Numbered from the stretch's first letter, positions 1 to 7,731 are shown. The stretch is DNA of 64,000 bases from Lentzea sp. NBRC 102530 (GCF_030269365.1 NZ_BSTF01000015.1:124001-188000), one strand, 5' to 3'. Notes: a model not told the origin generated them from the letters alone. Program-made: numbers and translations.

Positions 1-432
1 CGCCGTCACGTGCCGGCGCGGCTGCCAGAGAGCGCGCATCAGGTCGATCGCTTCCGCTTGCGCCTCAAGGGCTTCCTTGGGGCTGCGGCGCGGCACGCCG
101 AGCTTGGTGATCGCGTCCCAGTAGCCGCCCGCGCCGAGCCCCAGGTGGAAACGCCCGCCCGACAGGCGGCTCAGTGCGCTCGCCTGGCGGGCGAGCATCG
201 GCGCGGGCCGCAGCGGGAGGTTCGCGACGTCGGGGAAGAACGAGATCTTCCCGGTGTGGGCGATGAAGTCGCCGATGAGCGCGAACGAGTCGAGGTCGTC
301 TGCCACGTACGGGTGGTCCTGGACGCCGACGAGGTCGAGCCCCGACCGTTCGGCCGCCGCGACGACCGCCCTGTTCTGGTCGACGTCGACCGACGGCGCG
401 ACCGAGATGCCGAAGCTGAGTGCCTGCAACAC
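1..432 (-). CDS. LLM-class flavin-dependent oxidoreductase, 3' end outside window
   Basis: Partial gene; 144 codons are visible and the C-terminus runs off the left edge. The N-terminus reads as a bacterial luciferase-like TIM barrel: an early SFGISVAPS strand, then GLDLVGVQDHPY, and SGGRFHLGLGAGGYWDAI, the F420/FMN-binding region typical of this superfamily. The GTG start at 432 follows a strong AGGAGGA ribosome site. Such enzymes use F420H2 or FMNH2 to reduce or oxygenate small molecules; the substrate cannot be read from sequence. It lies 42 bases downstream of the ABM monooxygenase gene on the same strand, so the two are probably co-transcribed from the operator region near 773. Confidence 0.85.
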   Translation of the reverse strand, partial: MLQALSFGISVAPSVDVDQNRAVVAAAERSGLDLVGVQDHPYVADDLDSFALIGDFIAHTGKISFFPDVANLPLRPAPMLARQASALSRLSGGRFHLGLGAGGYWDAITKLGVPRRSPKEALEAQAEAIDLMRALWQPRRHVTA

Positions 433-474
433 GGCTGTCTCCTCCTGTGCCTATCTCCCCCGGTTCTGGCTCTC

Positions 475-765
475 CTACTCGGAGAGCACGCCTTCCTCCG
501 CACTGACCAGGGAATCGATCGCGTCGAAGAACGCCTTGATGCCCGGACGGTTCGGGCCCTTGGCACTCGAAGCGGCGTGGTCCGCCGAGGACCGCCACTC
601 GACGATGTCGAGCCATTCGCCGTCGGGCAGCCGCACGAGCCGGGCGCCGAGGAACCCCTCGCGGTCGGCCTCGAAGTCGGCGATCATCCCGGGACGGGCG
701 GCGAGCAGCGCCTCGACGTTCTCCGGCGCCACGCGGAAGCGGGTCAGTTCCACTGAAGTAGTCAT
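475..765 (-). CDS. Antibiotic biosynthesis monooxygenase (ABM) domain protein
   Basis: A 96-residue protein covering a single ABM (dimeric ferredoxin-like) fold: an N-terminal VELTRFRVAPENVEALLAAR strand-helix, a central EGFLGARLVRLPDGEWLDIVEWRS hairpin, and a C-terminal helix. ABM proteins are cofactor-free monooxygenases or quinone/haem-handling enzymes. The ATG at 765 lacks a clear Shine-Dalgarno sequence and sits only 8 bases from an operator-like element (773-804), so transcription may start close to the ATG. The LLM oxidoreductase gene follows on the same strand, which suggests a small redox operon controlled by the nearby MarR-type regulator (inference). Confidence 0.85.
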   Translation of the reverse strand: MTTSVELTRFRVAPENVEALLAARPGMIADFEADREGFLGARLVRLPDGEWLDIVEWRSSADHAASSAKGPNRPGIKAFFDAIDSLVSAEEGVLSE

Positions 766-772
766 GAAACCA

Positions 773-804
773 TGATAGTCACTATTGATGACTAAATCCA
801 GGGA
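773..804. promoter_or_regulatory. Operator-like element, copy 1 of a 32-bp repeat
   Basis: A 32-bp sequence containing the palindrome ATAGTNACTAT followed by ATGACTAAATC. It recurs at 3761-3792 with three mismatches. It lies directly upstream of the ABM start (765) and overlaps the stop codon of the SLAC1-type transporter gene. Placement and palindromic core fit a MarR-type binding site; the MarR gene at 2633-3103 is the obvious candidate, but this is inference. Confidence 0.6.
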
Positions 805-1747
805 TCGAGCGCCACCCGATGGTGCCGATGAACACCGTGATGGCCAGCAGCATCGCCCCGGTCATCCAGCGCCATCCGCCCGGCTGGGCGATGGCGAGCC
901 ACTGCTCGGTGAGCGAGACCGCGGCGGCCAACGGGAAGGTGAACGACCAGAAGCCCATCGAGAACTTCAGCCTGCGGTAGCGAGGCAGCATGCCGAGCTG
1001 CATCAGCAGCAGCACCACGCCGACACCGGCGATCGAGTCCGCGACGGGGTCGATCACGTGGCCGTTCAACGTGAACCAGGCGAGGCCACCGACGGCGGGC
1101 GGCGCGAGCAGGATCATCGCCGTGGGCGCCAAGGCGTCCGGCAGCGGGGCGCGGAACGAGTGCCGCTGCACCACGAGCCCCGTCATCACGACGCCGAAGA
1201 ACGTGCCGGTGGCGAACAACCCCCAGGCGAGGCCGGTGTTGCCCATCTTCGCGGCCACGTCGGCGCCGATGAGTCCGGGCGCGACGGTCGGCAGCAGGTA
1301 GCCGGAGTGCAGTGCCTCGTGCTCCAGTCCGCCCTCGAACCAACGGCCGAACACGACGACCACCAGAGCGGCCGATCCGGTCAGTGCCAGCAGGTAGAGC
1401 GCCCAGCCGGCGGCGTGCGAGTACGTGTGGAGCTGTGCGGCCAGCAGCATCGCGGTGACCGGGGCGAGCGACGCGACCGGCCCCTGGGAGGGGTGCCTGA
1501 TCTGGTCGATCAGCCGTTCCTCTCCTCTGGCGCCGCGCACGAGGTGGGCGACGACCAGCCACACCCACGCGATCGCCGCCACCGCGTGGAACGCCTGCGG
1601 CACGACGGCCGGCAGACCCAGCGCCGGGGCCGCCGACCTCCACGCGCCGGCGAGGCCCGCGAGGCCGAAGCCGATGGCGAACGTCGTGAGCGGGATCCTC
1701 GTCACCGGCTGCGCGGGGGTGCCGGGCTGGACGAGCGTGCTGGTCAT
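782..1747 (-). CDS. SLAC1/TDT-family membrane transporter
   Basis: A 321-residue, almost wholly hydrophobic protein with about ten membrane segments. It matches the tellurite-resistance/dicarboxylate (TehA, SLAC1) anion channel fold: the TTFAIGFGLAGLAGAW first helix, HTYSHAAGWALYLLALTG, and KMGNTGLAWGLFATGTFFGVVMTG in the centre. The ATG at 1747 follows GGAGGACATC. Family members export small anions such as sulfite, malate or chloride; the substrate here is unknown. The stop codon falls inside the repeated operator element, so readthrough into the ABM gene is possible. Confidence 0.85.
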   Translation of the reverse strand: MTSTLVQPGTPAQPVTRIPLTTFAIGFGLAGLAGAWRSAAPALGLPAVVPQAFHAVAAIAWVWLVVAHLVRGARGEERLIDQIRHPSQGPVASLAPVTAMLLAAQLHTYSHAAGWALYLLALTGSAALVVVVFGRWFEGGLEHEALHSGYLLPTVAPGLIGADVAAKMGNTGLAWGLFATGTFFGVVMTGLVVQRHSFRAPLPDALAPTAMILLAPPAVGGLAWFTLNGHVIDPVADSIAGVGVVLLLMQLGMLPRYRRLKFSMGFWSFTFPLAAAVSLTEQWLAIAQPGGWRWMTGAMLLAITVFIGTIGWRSIPGFSHQ

Positions 1748-1815
1748 GATGTCCTCCGTGGACAGTCCGTTCCGATGACCAGAACACTGCTCCTCCAGGC
1801 GATGCCGGTGCGTCT

Positions 1816-1874
1816 GTCAAATGACCGTCGTCGAGACGACCGTCGCGCTCACCGTCGGACGACAGTCATGTGAC
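1816..1874. promoter_or_regulatory. Pair of GTCACATGAC-type sites upstream of hydrolase gene
   Basis: GTCAAATGAC (1816-1825) and GTCATGTGAC (1865-1874, the reverse complement of GTCACATGAC) lie in the divergent promoter between the transporter and the alpha/beta hydrolase at 1913. The same decamer recurs at 4251, 4982 and 5010 around the decayed AraC gene and upstream of the second hydrolase. It is a likely regulator site. Confidence 0.5.
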
Positions 1875-1912
1875 GGGCGCTGTCCACGACCGGCGCGATC
1901 AGGCTGGAAGGC

Positions 1913-2611
1913 ATGAAACCCACCATCGTTCTGGTACACGGAGCTTTCGCGGAGTCGGGCGGCTGGGGTCCGGTCGCGGACCGCCTGCGGGCCGAGGGGC
2001 ACCGCGTCGTCGCGGCGGCCAACCCGTTGCGGTCGGTCGCCCACGACGCCGCCCGGGTGCGTGCGCTCGTCGACTCCATCGAGGGACCGGTCGTCCTGGT
2101 CGGCCACTCTTACGGCGGCATGGTCATCAGCAAGGCCGGCGCCGGGGCCGAGAACGTGACGGCGCTGGTGTTCGTGGCGGCGTTCGCGCCCGAGGCCGGG
2201 GAGAGCGGTGCGAGCCTGTCCGGGAAGTTCCCCGGCAGCACGCTCGGGGAGACGCTGCGCACGGTCGACCTGCCCGACGGAGGGCAGGACGCCTACGTGG
2301 CGCAGGAGCTCTACCACCAGCAGTTCGTGGCGGACGTGCCCGAGCAGCAGGCCGCCCTGATGGCGATCACGCAGCGGCCGATCACGATCGCCGCCCTGAA
2401 CGAGGAGGCGGAGGGACCGCAGGCGTGGCGCGGACTGCCGAGCTGGTTCGTCGTCGCCGAGGCGGACCGGAACATCCCGGCGGCGGCCGTGCACTTCATG
2501 GCGGAACGCGCGGGCGCGGAGGTCGTCAGCGTCGAGGGCGCCTCGCACGCGGTGTTCGCGTCGCGGCCGGACCTCGTGGCCGACGTCATCCTCAAGGCGG
2601 CGAACGCCTAG
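1913..2611 (+). CDS. Alpha/beta-fold hydrolase
   Basis: 232 residues with the classical alpha/beta hydrolase layout: an early LVHGAF oxyanion strand, the nucleophile elbow GHSYGG (Ser near residue 66), and a late SHAVFAS segment supplying the catalytic histidine. It resembles the short salicylate-esterase/EstC-like group (about 230 aa), typical of stress-induced single-domain hydrolases. The ATG follows GGAAGGC. It reads alone, away from the transporter, under the GTCACATGAC-type sites at 1816-1874. The substrate is unknown. Confidence 0.88.
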   Translation: MKPTIVLVHGAFAESGGWGPVADRLRAEGHRVVAAANPLRSVAHDAARVRALVDSIEGPVVLVGHSYGGMVISKAGAGAENVTALVFVAAFAPEAGESGASLSGKFPGSTLGETLRTVDLPDGGQDAYVAQELYHQQFVADVPEQQAALMAITQRPITIAALNEEAEGPQAWRGLPSWFVVAEADRNIPAAAVHFMAERAGAEVVSVEGASHAVFASRPDLVADVILKAANA

Positions 2612-2632
2612 CGCACGCGGCGGAACGGCCGG

Positions 2633-3103
2633 TCAGTCCTGTGTGGACCGACCGGCCAGGCGCTGGTGCTCGGTGATGTCGACGAGCATCCGCTTGAAGC
2701 GGGTGTACTCGCCCTTGCCGACGCGTTCAGCGTGCCGTTCCTGCATCGCGGCCATGATGTGGTCTGCGGCCTTCATCTGGGCGAGGCCGCGGCCGGTGGG
2801 GCAGACCAGCTTCGCCCGGCGGTCGCTCGGGTCCGGCCTGCGTTCGACGTAGCCGAGCGTCTCGAGCTCGTCGATCAGCGTGCCGACGATCTGCTTGTGC
2901 TGACCCGACAGGTGCGCGAGGTCGGTCGCGCGCACCCCGTCCGGGTCCAGGTAGGCGAGCACCGCGCCGTGGCGGTGCTTCAGGTCTCCGAACCCCAGCT
3001 CGGCGAGGGTCTGGAACAGTTCGCGCTGCACGGCGAACAGCAGGCGGCCCGACAGGACCCCCAGATCGGGGTTCGAGGCGTTGCGTTCCGCGCGGGTGAC
3101 CAT
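2633..3103 (-). CDS. MarR-family transcriptional regulator
   Basis: 156 residues with a winged helix-turn-helix: VRATDLAHLSGQHKQIVGTL as the recognition unit, then LGYVERRPDPSDRRAKLV, the diagnostic MarR wing. MarR proteins bind short palindromes as dimers and release them on binding aromatic or oxidised ligands. It is the last gene of a minus-strand unit, 9 bases after the unknown gene at 3113-3733. The two copies of the ATAGTNACTAT element at 773 and 3761 flank the gene and are good candidates for its targets. Confidence 0.9.
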   Translation of the reverse strand: MVTRAERNASNPDLGVLSGRLLFAVQRELFQTLAELGFGDLKHRHGAVLAYLDPDGVRATDLAHLSGQHKQIVGTLIDELETLGYVERRPDPSDRRAKLVCPTGRGLAQMKAADHIMAAMQERHAERVGKGEYTRFKRMLVDITEHQRLAGRSTQD

Positions 3104-3112
3104 CCGGCCACC

Positions 3113-3733
3113 CTAGCGGCGGACGAGTTCGCGTCCGAGGACCTCCCGCAGATGAACCTCGACGAACACGCGCAGGTAGGGGTCCTTCGCCATCTTATCG
3201 AACGCCGCCGCGAGCTCGGGGGCGACCTCGTCGGTGAGGTTCACGACCTTCCACAGGTTGAGCGGGTCGGCCTCCGTGCCGCCGACCGAGTGCTCGACGT
3301 GGAAGATCGGCTGACCGGTGCCCGCGGTGAACACGCGGCCGTCCGGCGCCTCGAACCGCTCGTCGCCCACGAAGAGCGCGCGGCGGTTCTCGTGGTCGAG
3401 CCGCACGTGCTCGATGACCCTCCCGGTCCGCGAGTCGTCCGCCCACAGGCGCTGCTCGGACACCCGCGTGAACTCCTCGACCTGGCCGTGCCAGACGCTC
3501 GGGAACCTCTCGGCGCCCGGCAGCACGACGGTCGGGATGAAGACGTCGGGCGCCTTCGCCTTGCGGACCTCCATGTCCCAGAGCTGGGTGCCCGTGTACT
3601 CGAACGGCGGGGTGACCCGGTAGCGCTCGCGCAGCACCTCGTTGACCCGCACCGGGGGCAGGTCGGCCGTCGTGGTGCCGGGCCGCGCCCAGGCCTGCTC
3701 GAAAACGGCCTCGTGGTCGAGCGTGGTGATCAT
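3113..3733 (-). CDS. Conserved-looking protein of unknown function
   Basis: 206 residues, soluble, no signal peptide and no domain I recognise. It has an N-terminal proline-rich stretch, a central run of aromatic and charged strands (RRALFVGDERFE, PIFHVEHSVGG) and a helical C-terminus ending in LREVLGRELVRR. I chose the ATG at 3733 because GGGAG lies at a good distance upstream and the operator copy at 3761-3792 is then just upstream of the gene. An upstream ATG at 3754 overlaps the restored stop of the SRPBCC gene and would add seven residues. Its position between an operator and the MarR gene suggests it is part of the MarR regulon. Confidence 0.7.
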   Translation of the reverse strand: MITTLDHEAVFEQAWARPGTTTADLPPVRVNEVLRERYRVTPPFEYTGTQLWDMEVRKAKAPDVFIPTVVLPGAERFPSVWHGQVEEFTRVSEQRLWADDSRTGRVIEHVRLDHENRRALFVGDERFEAPDGRVFTAGTGQPIFHVEHSVGGTEADPLNLWKVVNLTDEVAPELAAAFDKMAKDPYLRVFVEVHLREVLGRELVRR

Positions 3734-3750
3734 GACGAACTCCCAACTGG

Positions 3751-4211
3751 TCATCCTTCGTGATAGTCACTATACATGACTAAATCGAGGGAGGCCAGCC
3801 ACTCCTTCGTCTGGTCGAGCCGCTCGGCGGCGTGCAGGGTCGCGGACGGGCCCCGGGAGGCCTCCTCGAAGACCACTCGGGTGCCGCCGCCGGGATCGGG
3901 GTCAGCAGCCACGACTGGTAGAAGCTCAGGCCGTCGCTCACCGCGATCCAGCCGAACCGTTCGGGACGGTCGAGCTCGCCGACGATGCCGTCGAGCGCGT
4001 GCAGGGCTGTCACCACGACGAACCCGCTGCCGACCGACAGCTCACCGCCGGCCCGGACCTCGGTGGTCCCGCGCTGCCACTCCGGCCACTCCCCCGCCGC
4101 CGTGAGGTGGTCGAAGAGGACCTCCGGCGCCGCCGCGACGAACCGTTCGTGGCTCACGAAGCTGTCGCACTGCGCCGGCCCCCAGCCTGGCGGCCAATGG
4201 ACTTCAGTCAT
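3751..4211 (-). pseudogene. SRPBCC/START-like protein, frameshifted near the 3' end
   Basis: The first about 105 residues read as an SRPBCC (AHSA1/START-like) lipid-pocket protein: SHERFVAAAPEVLFDHLT, then WPEWQRGTTEVRAGGELSVGSGF. As sequenced, the reading frame then turns into arginine/proline-rich nonsense and stops at TAG (3780-3782). One missing base near the G run at 3898-3901 restores LLTPDPGGGTRVVFEEASRG, a normal strand and C-terminal helix, running to TGA at 3751-3753, which overlaps the upstream ATG of the next gene. It is either a real frameshift or a sequencing slip. The tail of the restored frame runs through the operator element at 3761-3792. Confidence 0.7.
3761..3792. promoter_or_regulatory. 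Operator-like element, copy 2 of a 32-bp repeat
   Basis: Matches the element at 773-804 at 29 of 32 positions, including the ATAGTNACTAT palindrome and the ATGACTAAATC tail. It lies 28 bases upstream of the chosen start of the unknown gene (3733) whose operon contains the MarR regulator, which suggests autoregulation (inference). Confidence 0.6.
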
Positions 4212-4250
4212 GCCCCTCAGCGTCTCCTGGGACCCGCGGGCACAACATCA

Positions 4251-4260
4251 GTCACATGAC
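4251..4260. promoter_or_regulatory. GTCACATGAC site upstream of SRPBCC gene
   Basis: The exact decamer GTCACATGAC, followed by GGTCC, lies 40 bases before the SRPBCC start. The same decamer with GGTC occurs at 4982. It sits at the edge of the LuxR remnant, so it may mark a recombination endpoint as well as a regulator site. Confidence 0.4.
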
Positions 4261-4632
4261 GGTCCGCTCGTCGTACGCGCGCAACCAGAGAAGGGCCGCG
4301 TTCGACACCACGAGCCGGTCGGGAACGGGGCCGACGTCGAACCCGAGCGCGCACCTCAGCGCCGTGCGGTGGACCTCGCCGAGCGGGGGCATCTAGTCAC
4401 CGAGAGGGAACAGCAGCTGGTTGAGCGTCGAGTGGTTGATCTCGGACCCGAACTGCGCGCCGGCCGCCCTGAGCCCCAGCGCGCCGTTCACCTGCACGGC
4501 CAGCCGGTCGAGGACGGCGGTCTTGCCGACCCCGGCGTCCCCGCTCACGAGCAGCGCTCCGCCGCGCACTCCGGCGGTGTCGAAGTACGCCCTGATGGCA
4601 CTGATGTCCTGCTCGCGGCCGATCAGCGGACG
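4252..4632 (-). pseudogene. Remnant of a LuxR-family ATPase regulator (N-terminal ATPase part only)
   Basis: Reading from about 4632 down gives LIGREQDISAIRAYF, then GALLVSGDAGVGKTAVLDRL, a clear Walker A region of the large ATP-binding LuxR (LAL/MalT-like) regulators. It continues through INHSTLNQLLFPLGD to an in-frame TAG (4393-4395). The family pattern then resumes as HRTALRCALGFDVGPVPDRL and stops at 4252. There is no start codon, an internal stop, and the remaining roughly 800 residues are missing. It abuts the truncated AraC gene at about 4632, so this looks like a recombination scar. No function is expected. Confidence 0.7.
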
Positions 4633-4634
4633 CG

Positions 4635-5018
4635 GTGCTGGTGATGACCCTGCGCAGCCGCCCCGACCAGCGGCTCGACACCCCCGGCCTGTGGACGGCG
4701 ACGGGCGACGACGTGCTCGGCCGGGTGATCTCCGGCGCGCTGGAACAGCCGGGTGAGGCGTGGACGATCGAACGGCTGGCGGCCGAGGCGTCGATGTCCC
4801 GCGCGACCTTCCTGCGCCACTTCAGCGCACGCACCGGCACGACCGTGGCGCGCGAGGTCGGCTACCGCTCCGAGTCGGCGTTCAGCCAGGCGTTCCGGGC
4901 GGCGCTCGGCACGTCGCCGGCCCGCTTCCGCCGCGAGTCGTCCTCCCGCCGACCCGGCACCGCCCGGCACCGCCCGGCACCGTCACATGACGGTCGGACC
5001 GTCGCTCCAGTCATGTGA
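4635..5018 (+). pseudogene. AraC-family regulator, truncated and internally deleted
   Basis: 127 residues. WTIERLAAEASMSRATFLRH is the first helix-turn-helix of an AraC DNA-binding domain and REVGYRSESAFSQAFRAALG is the second. The roughly 25-residue linker helix that normally separates them is missing: the protein jumps from RTGTTVA straight to REVGYRS. The usual cupin-type sensor domain (about 180 residues) is also absent upstream, where the sequence is replaced by the LuxR remnant. It probably does not bind DNA normally. The 3' end overlaps GTCACATGAC-type sites, and intact relatives often sit beside alpha/beta hydrolases as here. Confidence 0.65.
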
Positions 5019-5019
5019 C
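4982..5019. promoter_or_regulatory. Inverted pair of GTCACATGAC sites upstream of chloroperoxidase-like gene
   Basis: GTCACATGAC at 4982-4991 and its reverse complement GTCATGTGAC at 5010-5019, 28 bases apart, end 68 bases before the hydrolase start at 5088. The arrangement resembles the pair at 1816-1874 before the other hydrolase gene, implying a shared regulator. Confidence 0.5.
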
Positions 5020-5087
5020 AGACCCTGTCGGCACGACGGCCGCGGCAGAGTAGCTCCCAACGGAAACGACCAGACAGGAGCAGGGCG

Positions 5088-5912
5088 ATGCCGACGATCA
5101 CCACCAAGGACGGCGTGGACATCTTCTTCAAGGACTGGGGCACCGGTCAGCCGATCGTCTTCAGCCACGGCTGGCCGCTCTCGTCGGACGACTGGGACAC
5201 CCAGATGCTGTTCTTCGTGCGGCAGGGCTACCGCGTCATCGCCCACGACCGCCGCGGCCACGGCCGTTCGGCCCAGGTCGGCACCGGCCACGACATGGAC
5301 CACTACGCGTCCGACCTGGCCGCCGTCACCGAGCACCTCGACCTGCGTGACGCGATCCACATCGGGCACTCGACCGGCGGCGGCGAGGTCATCCGCTACA
5401 TCGCGAACCACGGCGAGTCCCGCGTCGCCAAGGCGGCGATCCTCGCGGCCATCCCGCCGCTGATGCTCAGGACGGAGGCCAACCCGGGCGGCCTGCCGAT
5501 CGAGGTCTTCGACGACCTCCGCGCCCAGCTCGCGGCCAACCGCTCCGAGTTCTACCGCGCGCTGCCCACCGGCCCGTTCTACGGCTTCAACCGCGACGGC
5601 GCCGAGGTGCGCGAGGCACTGGTGGCGAACTGGTGGCGCCAGGGCATGATGGGCTCGGCGCTCGCCCACTACGAGGGCATCAAGGTGTTCTCGGAGTCGG
5701 ACTTCACCGAGGACCTCAAGAAGATCACCGTGCCGGTCCTGGTGATGCACGGCGACGACGACCAGATCGTGCCGATCGCCGACGCCGCGCTGCTGTCCGC
5801 GCCGTTGCTGAAGAACGGGACGCTGAAGGTCTACGAAGGCTTCCCGCACGGCATGCCGACCACGCACGCCGACGTGATCAACGCCGACCTGCTGGAGTTC
5901 ATCAGGTCCTGA
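5088..5912 (+). CDS. Alpha/beta hydrolase of the non-haem chloroperoxidase type
   Basis: 274 residues, the usual length for cofactor-free haloperoxidase/perhydrolase proteins. Family marks are [14 protein letters not shown] near residue 25, DRRGHGRS, the nucleophile elbow GHSTGG (Ser near 98), the acid in HGDDDQIVP near residue 225, and the histidine in [11 protein letters not shown] near the C-terminus. These enzymes are esterases that can also form peracids and halogenate in vitro. The start follows GGAGCAGGGCG. It is preceded by the inverted GTCACATGAC pair and the decayed AraC gene, its probable former regulator. Confidence 0.9.
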   Translation: MPTITTKDGVDIFFKDWGTGQPIVFSHGWPLSSDDWDTQMLFFVRQGYRVIAHDRRGHGRSAQVGTGHDMDHYASDLAAVTEHLDLRDAIHIGHSTGGGEVIRYIANHGESRVAKAAILAAIPPLMLRTEANPGGLPIEVFDDLRAQLAANRSEFYRALPTGPFYGFNRDGAEVREALVANWWRQGMMGSALAHYEGIKVFSESDFTEDLKKITVPVLVMHGDDDQIVPIADAALLSAPLLKNGTLKVYEGFPHGMPTTHADVINADLLEFIRS

Positions 5913-6092
5913 GTGGACTGATCGGTGCCGGGGTCGCGTCCGGGCCGCACAGCCTCAGCACGACGGGTCCGCCGCGCGATTCGGGGTCGCGCCCCGGACC
6001 CACGCACCACCCGCACCGGAGGCGGGGTCGGTTTCACCGCGATCGGGGTCGCGGTGCAACCACGCGCCCACCCGCACCCGGTGCGGCCCGGA

Positions 6093-6122
6093 GGCCGGAC
6101 GCGACGGGGGTCGCGTCCGGCC
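6093..6122. terminator. Bidirectional hairpin terminator
   Basis: A perfect 13-bp stem (GGCCGGACGCGAC with GTCGCGTCCGGCC) and a GGGG loop between the convergent ends of the hydrolase (5912) and EF-hand (6143) genes. A short pyrimidine run follows on the plus strand. The rest of 5913-6142 is GC-rich sequence with shorter GGGGTCGCG repeats and no gene. Confidence 0.7.
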
Positions 6123-6142
6123 CTTCTTCTCGTGCGTCGCGA

Positions 6143-6697
6143 TCAGGTGCGCTGCAACGCCTTCGGGTACAGCCAGCTGCCGGGCGTGTCCTCCGCCGGG
6201 TTCGTGTAGTAGTCGCGCACCGCCGTGATGTACTCCTGCACGCTGATCGCCCCGTCACCGTCCGTGTCGAGGTGCGCGAACGCGAGGCCGCACTCCTCCT
6301 CGGACAGCCCGCGCGCCCGCAACAGCACCTGGAACTCGCCCGCGTCCACCCGGCCGTCGCCGTTGGTGTCGACCAGGTCGAGCAGGGACGACACGATCTC
6401 CAGGAGGTCCGCGTCGAACGGACCGTGGTCGACGAACGCCTCGATCATGGCTTCGCGGTACTCGTCCGGGCCGATCCGGCCGTCCCGGTCGGCGTCGCAG
6501 TGCTCGACCAGCAGTTCCCAGAACCTGTCGTAGGCTTCGACCAGGTCCCGGCCGCGCTCGGAGGAGGCCGGTTCGCCGAACGCCCTGAGCAGGCGGTTGG
6601 CCAGTGCGTAGAAGTCCGCCAGTTCGATGACGCCGTTGCGGTTCACGTCGTAGTGGGCGAAGGTCGAGTCGATCCTGTGCTGCAACACCTGCTTCAT
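6143..6697 (-). CDS. EF-hand calcium-binding protein (calerythrin-like)
   Basis: 184 residues with four canonical EF-hand loops at about 17-28 (DVNRNGVIELAD), 68-79 (DADRDGRIGPDE), 110-121 (DTNGDGRVDAGE) and 144-155 (DTDGDGAISVQE), each with Asp at position 1 and Asp or Glu at position 12. This matches the actinobacterial calerythrin/sarcoplasmic calcium-binding protein type: cytoplasmic calcium buffers or sensors. No signal peptide. It is a single gene with its own promoter region upstream of 6697. A second, more divergent EF-hand gene lies at 62196-62738. Confidence 0.93.
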   Translation of the reverse strand: MKQVLQHRIDSTFAHYDVNRNGVIELADFYALANRLLRAFGEPASSERGRDLVEAYDRFWELLVEHCDADRDGRIGPDEYREAMIEAFVDHGPFDADLLEIVSSLLDLVDTNGDGRVDAGEFQVLLRARGLSEEECGLAFAHLDTDGDGAISVQEYITAVRDYYTNPAEDTPGSWLYPKALQRT

Positions 6698-6781
6698 GCC
6701 CTGGCACTGTTGGCGACGGGCCCGGGTCCGGGCAAGGCGCGTCCCTCTGTCGGGTGGTGTTGTTCAGCCGGTTTCGCGAAG

Positions 6782-6799
6782 CCGGTATAGTTATACCGG
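6782..6799. promoter_or_regulatory. Palindromic operator before methionine aminopeptidase gene
   Basis: CCGGTATAGTTATACCGG is a perfect inverted repeat with 8-bp arms and a 2-bp spacer, 22 bases before the TTG start at 6822. It is AT-rich in an otherwise GC-rich setting, so it may overlap a -10 box. The small XRE regulator at 7732 is one possible binder. Confidence 0.6.
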
Positions 6800-6821
6800 T
6801 AACCGCTGATGGAGGACCACG

Positions 6822-7640
6822 TTGATCGAGCTCAAGTCGCCGGCCGAGATCGAACGCATGCACGTCACCGGCCAGTTCATCGGGGAAGTGCTGGACGCGC
6901 TCGCCGCGAAGGCCGTGGCCGGGGTGAACCTGCTCGACCTCGAGCACCACGCCCGGCACATGCTCCAGGAGCGCGGTGCCGTCTCGTGCTACTGGGACTA
7001 CTCGCCGTCGTTCGGGCGCGGGCCGTTCCGCAACGTGACGTGCCTGGCGGTCAACGACGCGGTCCTGCACGGACTGCCGAAGGACTACGTGCTGCAGGAC
7101 TCGGACGTGCTGACGATGGACATCGCCGTCACCATCGACGGGTGGGCCGCCGACTCGGCCATGACCGTGGTCGTCGGCAACGCGCGCGAGGAAGACCTGC
7201 GGCTCGTGAAGACCACCGAGATCGCGCTGGCAGCGGCGATCGAGCAGGCGCAGGTCGGCAACCGAATCGGCGACATCTCCGCCGCCATCGGCGAGGTGTG
7301 CGCGCAGTACGGCTACAAGCCCAACCTGGAGTTCGGCGGGCACGGCATCGGCCGCACCATGCACGAGGCCCCGCACATCTCCAACGACGGCCGGCGCCGG
7401 CACGGCATGAAGCTCAAGCCGGGCCTGACCGTGGCCATCGAACCCTGGCTCGCCGCCACCACGGACAAGATCATCTACGACGACGACGGCTGGACGCTGC
7501 GGTCGGCGGACGGGTCGCGCACCGCGCACTCGGAGCACACGGTCGCGATCACCGAGGACGGGCCGCTGGTGCTGACGCGCCGCAAGAGCGAGCTGGAGGA
7601 CGCCGCGAACCCGGACGCGACCCAGGCGCGCACTCCTTAG
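6822..7640 (+). CDS. map: Type I methionine aminopeptidase
   Basis: 272 residues, about the usual 250-285 of type I enzymes. The metal-binding set is recognisable: DIAVTIDGWAADSAMTV (two Asp), GGHGIGRTMHEAP (His) and LKPGLTVAIEPW (Glu), with a final Glu in the HSEHTVAITEDG segment. The enzyme removes N-terminal methionine from nascent proteins in the cytoplasm. The start is TTG at 6822 after GGAGGACCACG. It is not next to ribosomal genes, so it is probably an accessory paralogue, under a palindromic operator and followed 91 bases later by an XRE regulator. Confidence 0.9.
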   Translation: MIELKSPAEIERMHVTGQFIGEVLDALAAKAVAGVNLLDLEHHARHMLQERGAVSCYWDYSPSFGRGPFRNVTCLAVNDAVLHGLPKDYVLQDSDVLTMDIAVTIDGWAADSAMTVVVGNAREEDLRLVKTTEIALAAAIEQAQVGNRIGDISAAIGEVCAQYGYKPNLEFGGHGIGRTMHEAPHISNDGRRRHGMKLKPGLTVAIEPWLAATTDKIIYDDDGWTLRSADGSRTAHSEHTVAITEDGPLVLTRRKSELEDAANPDATQARTP

Positions 7641-7731
7641 TCCCGGGGACGGTGGCGAAGTCCCGTTCGCTCGGGTAACCATGCAGTGGGCTGCAGGAGA
7701 GGAACGGAGAACCCACTACACGGGAGTCTGG

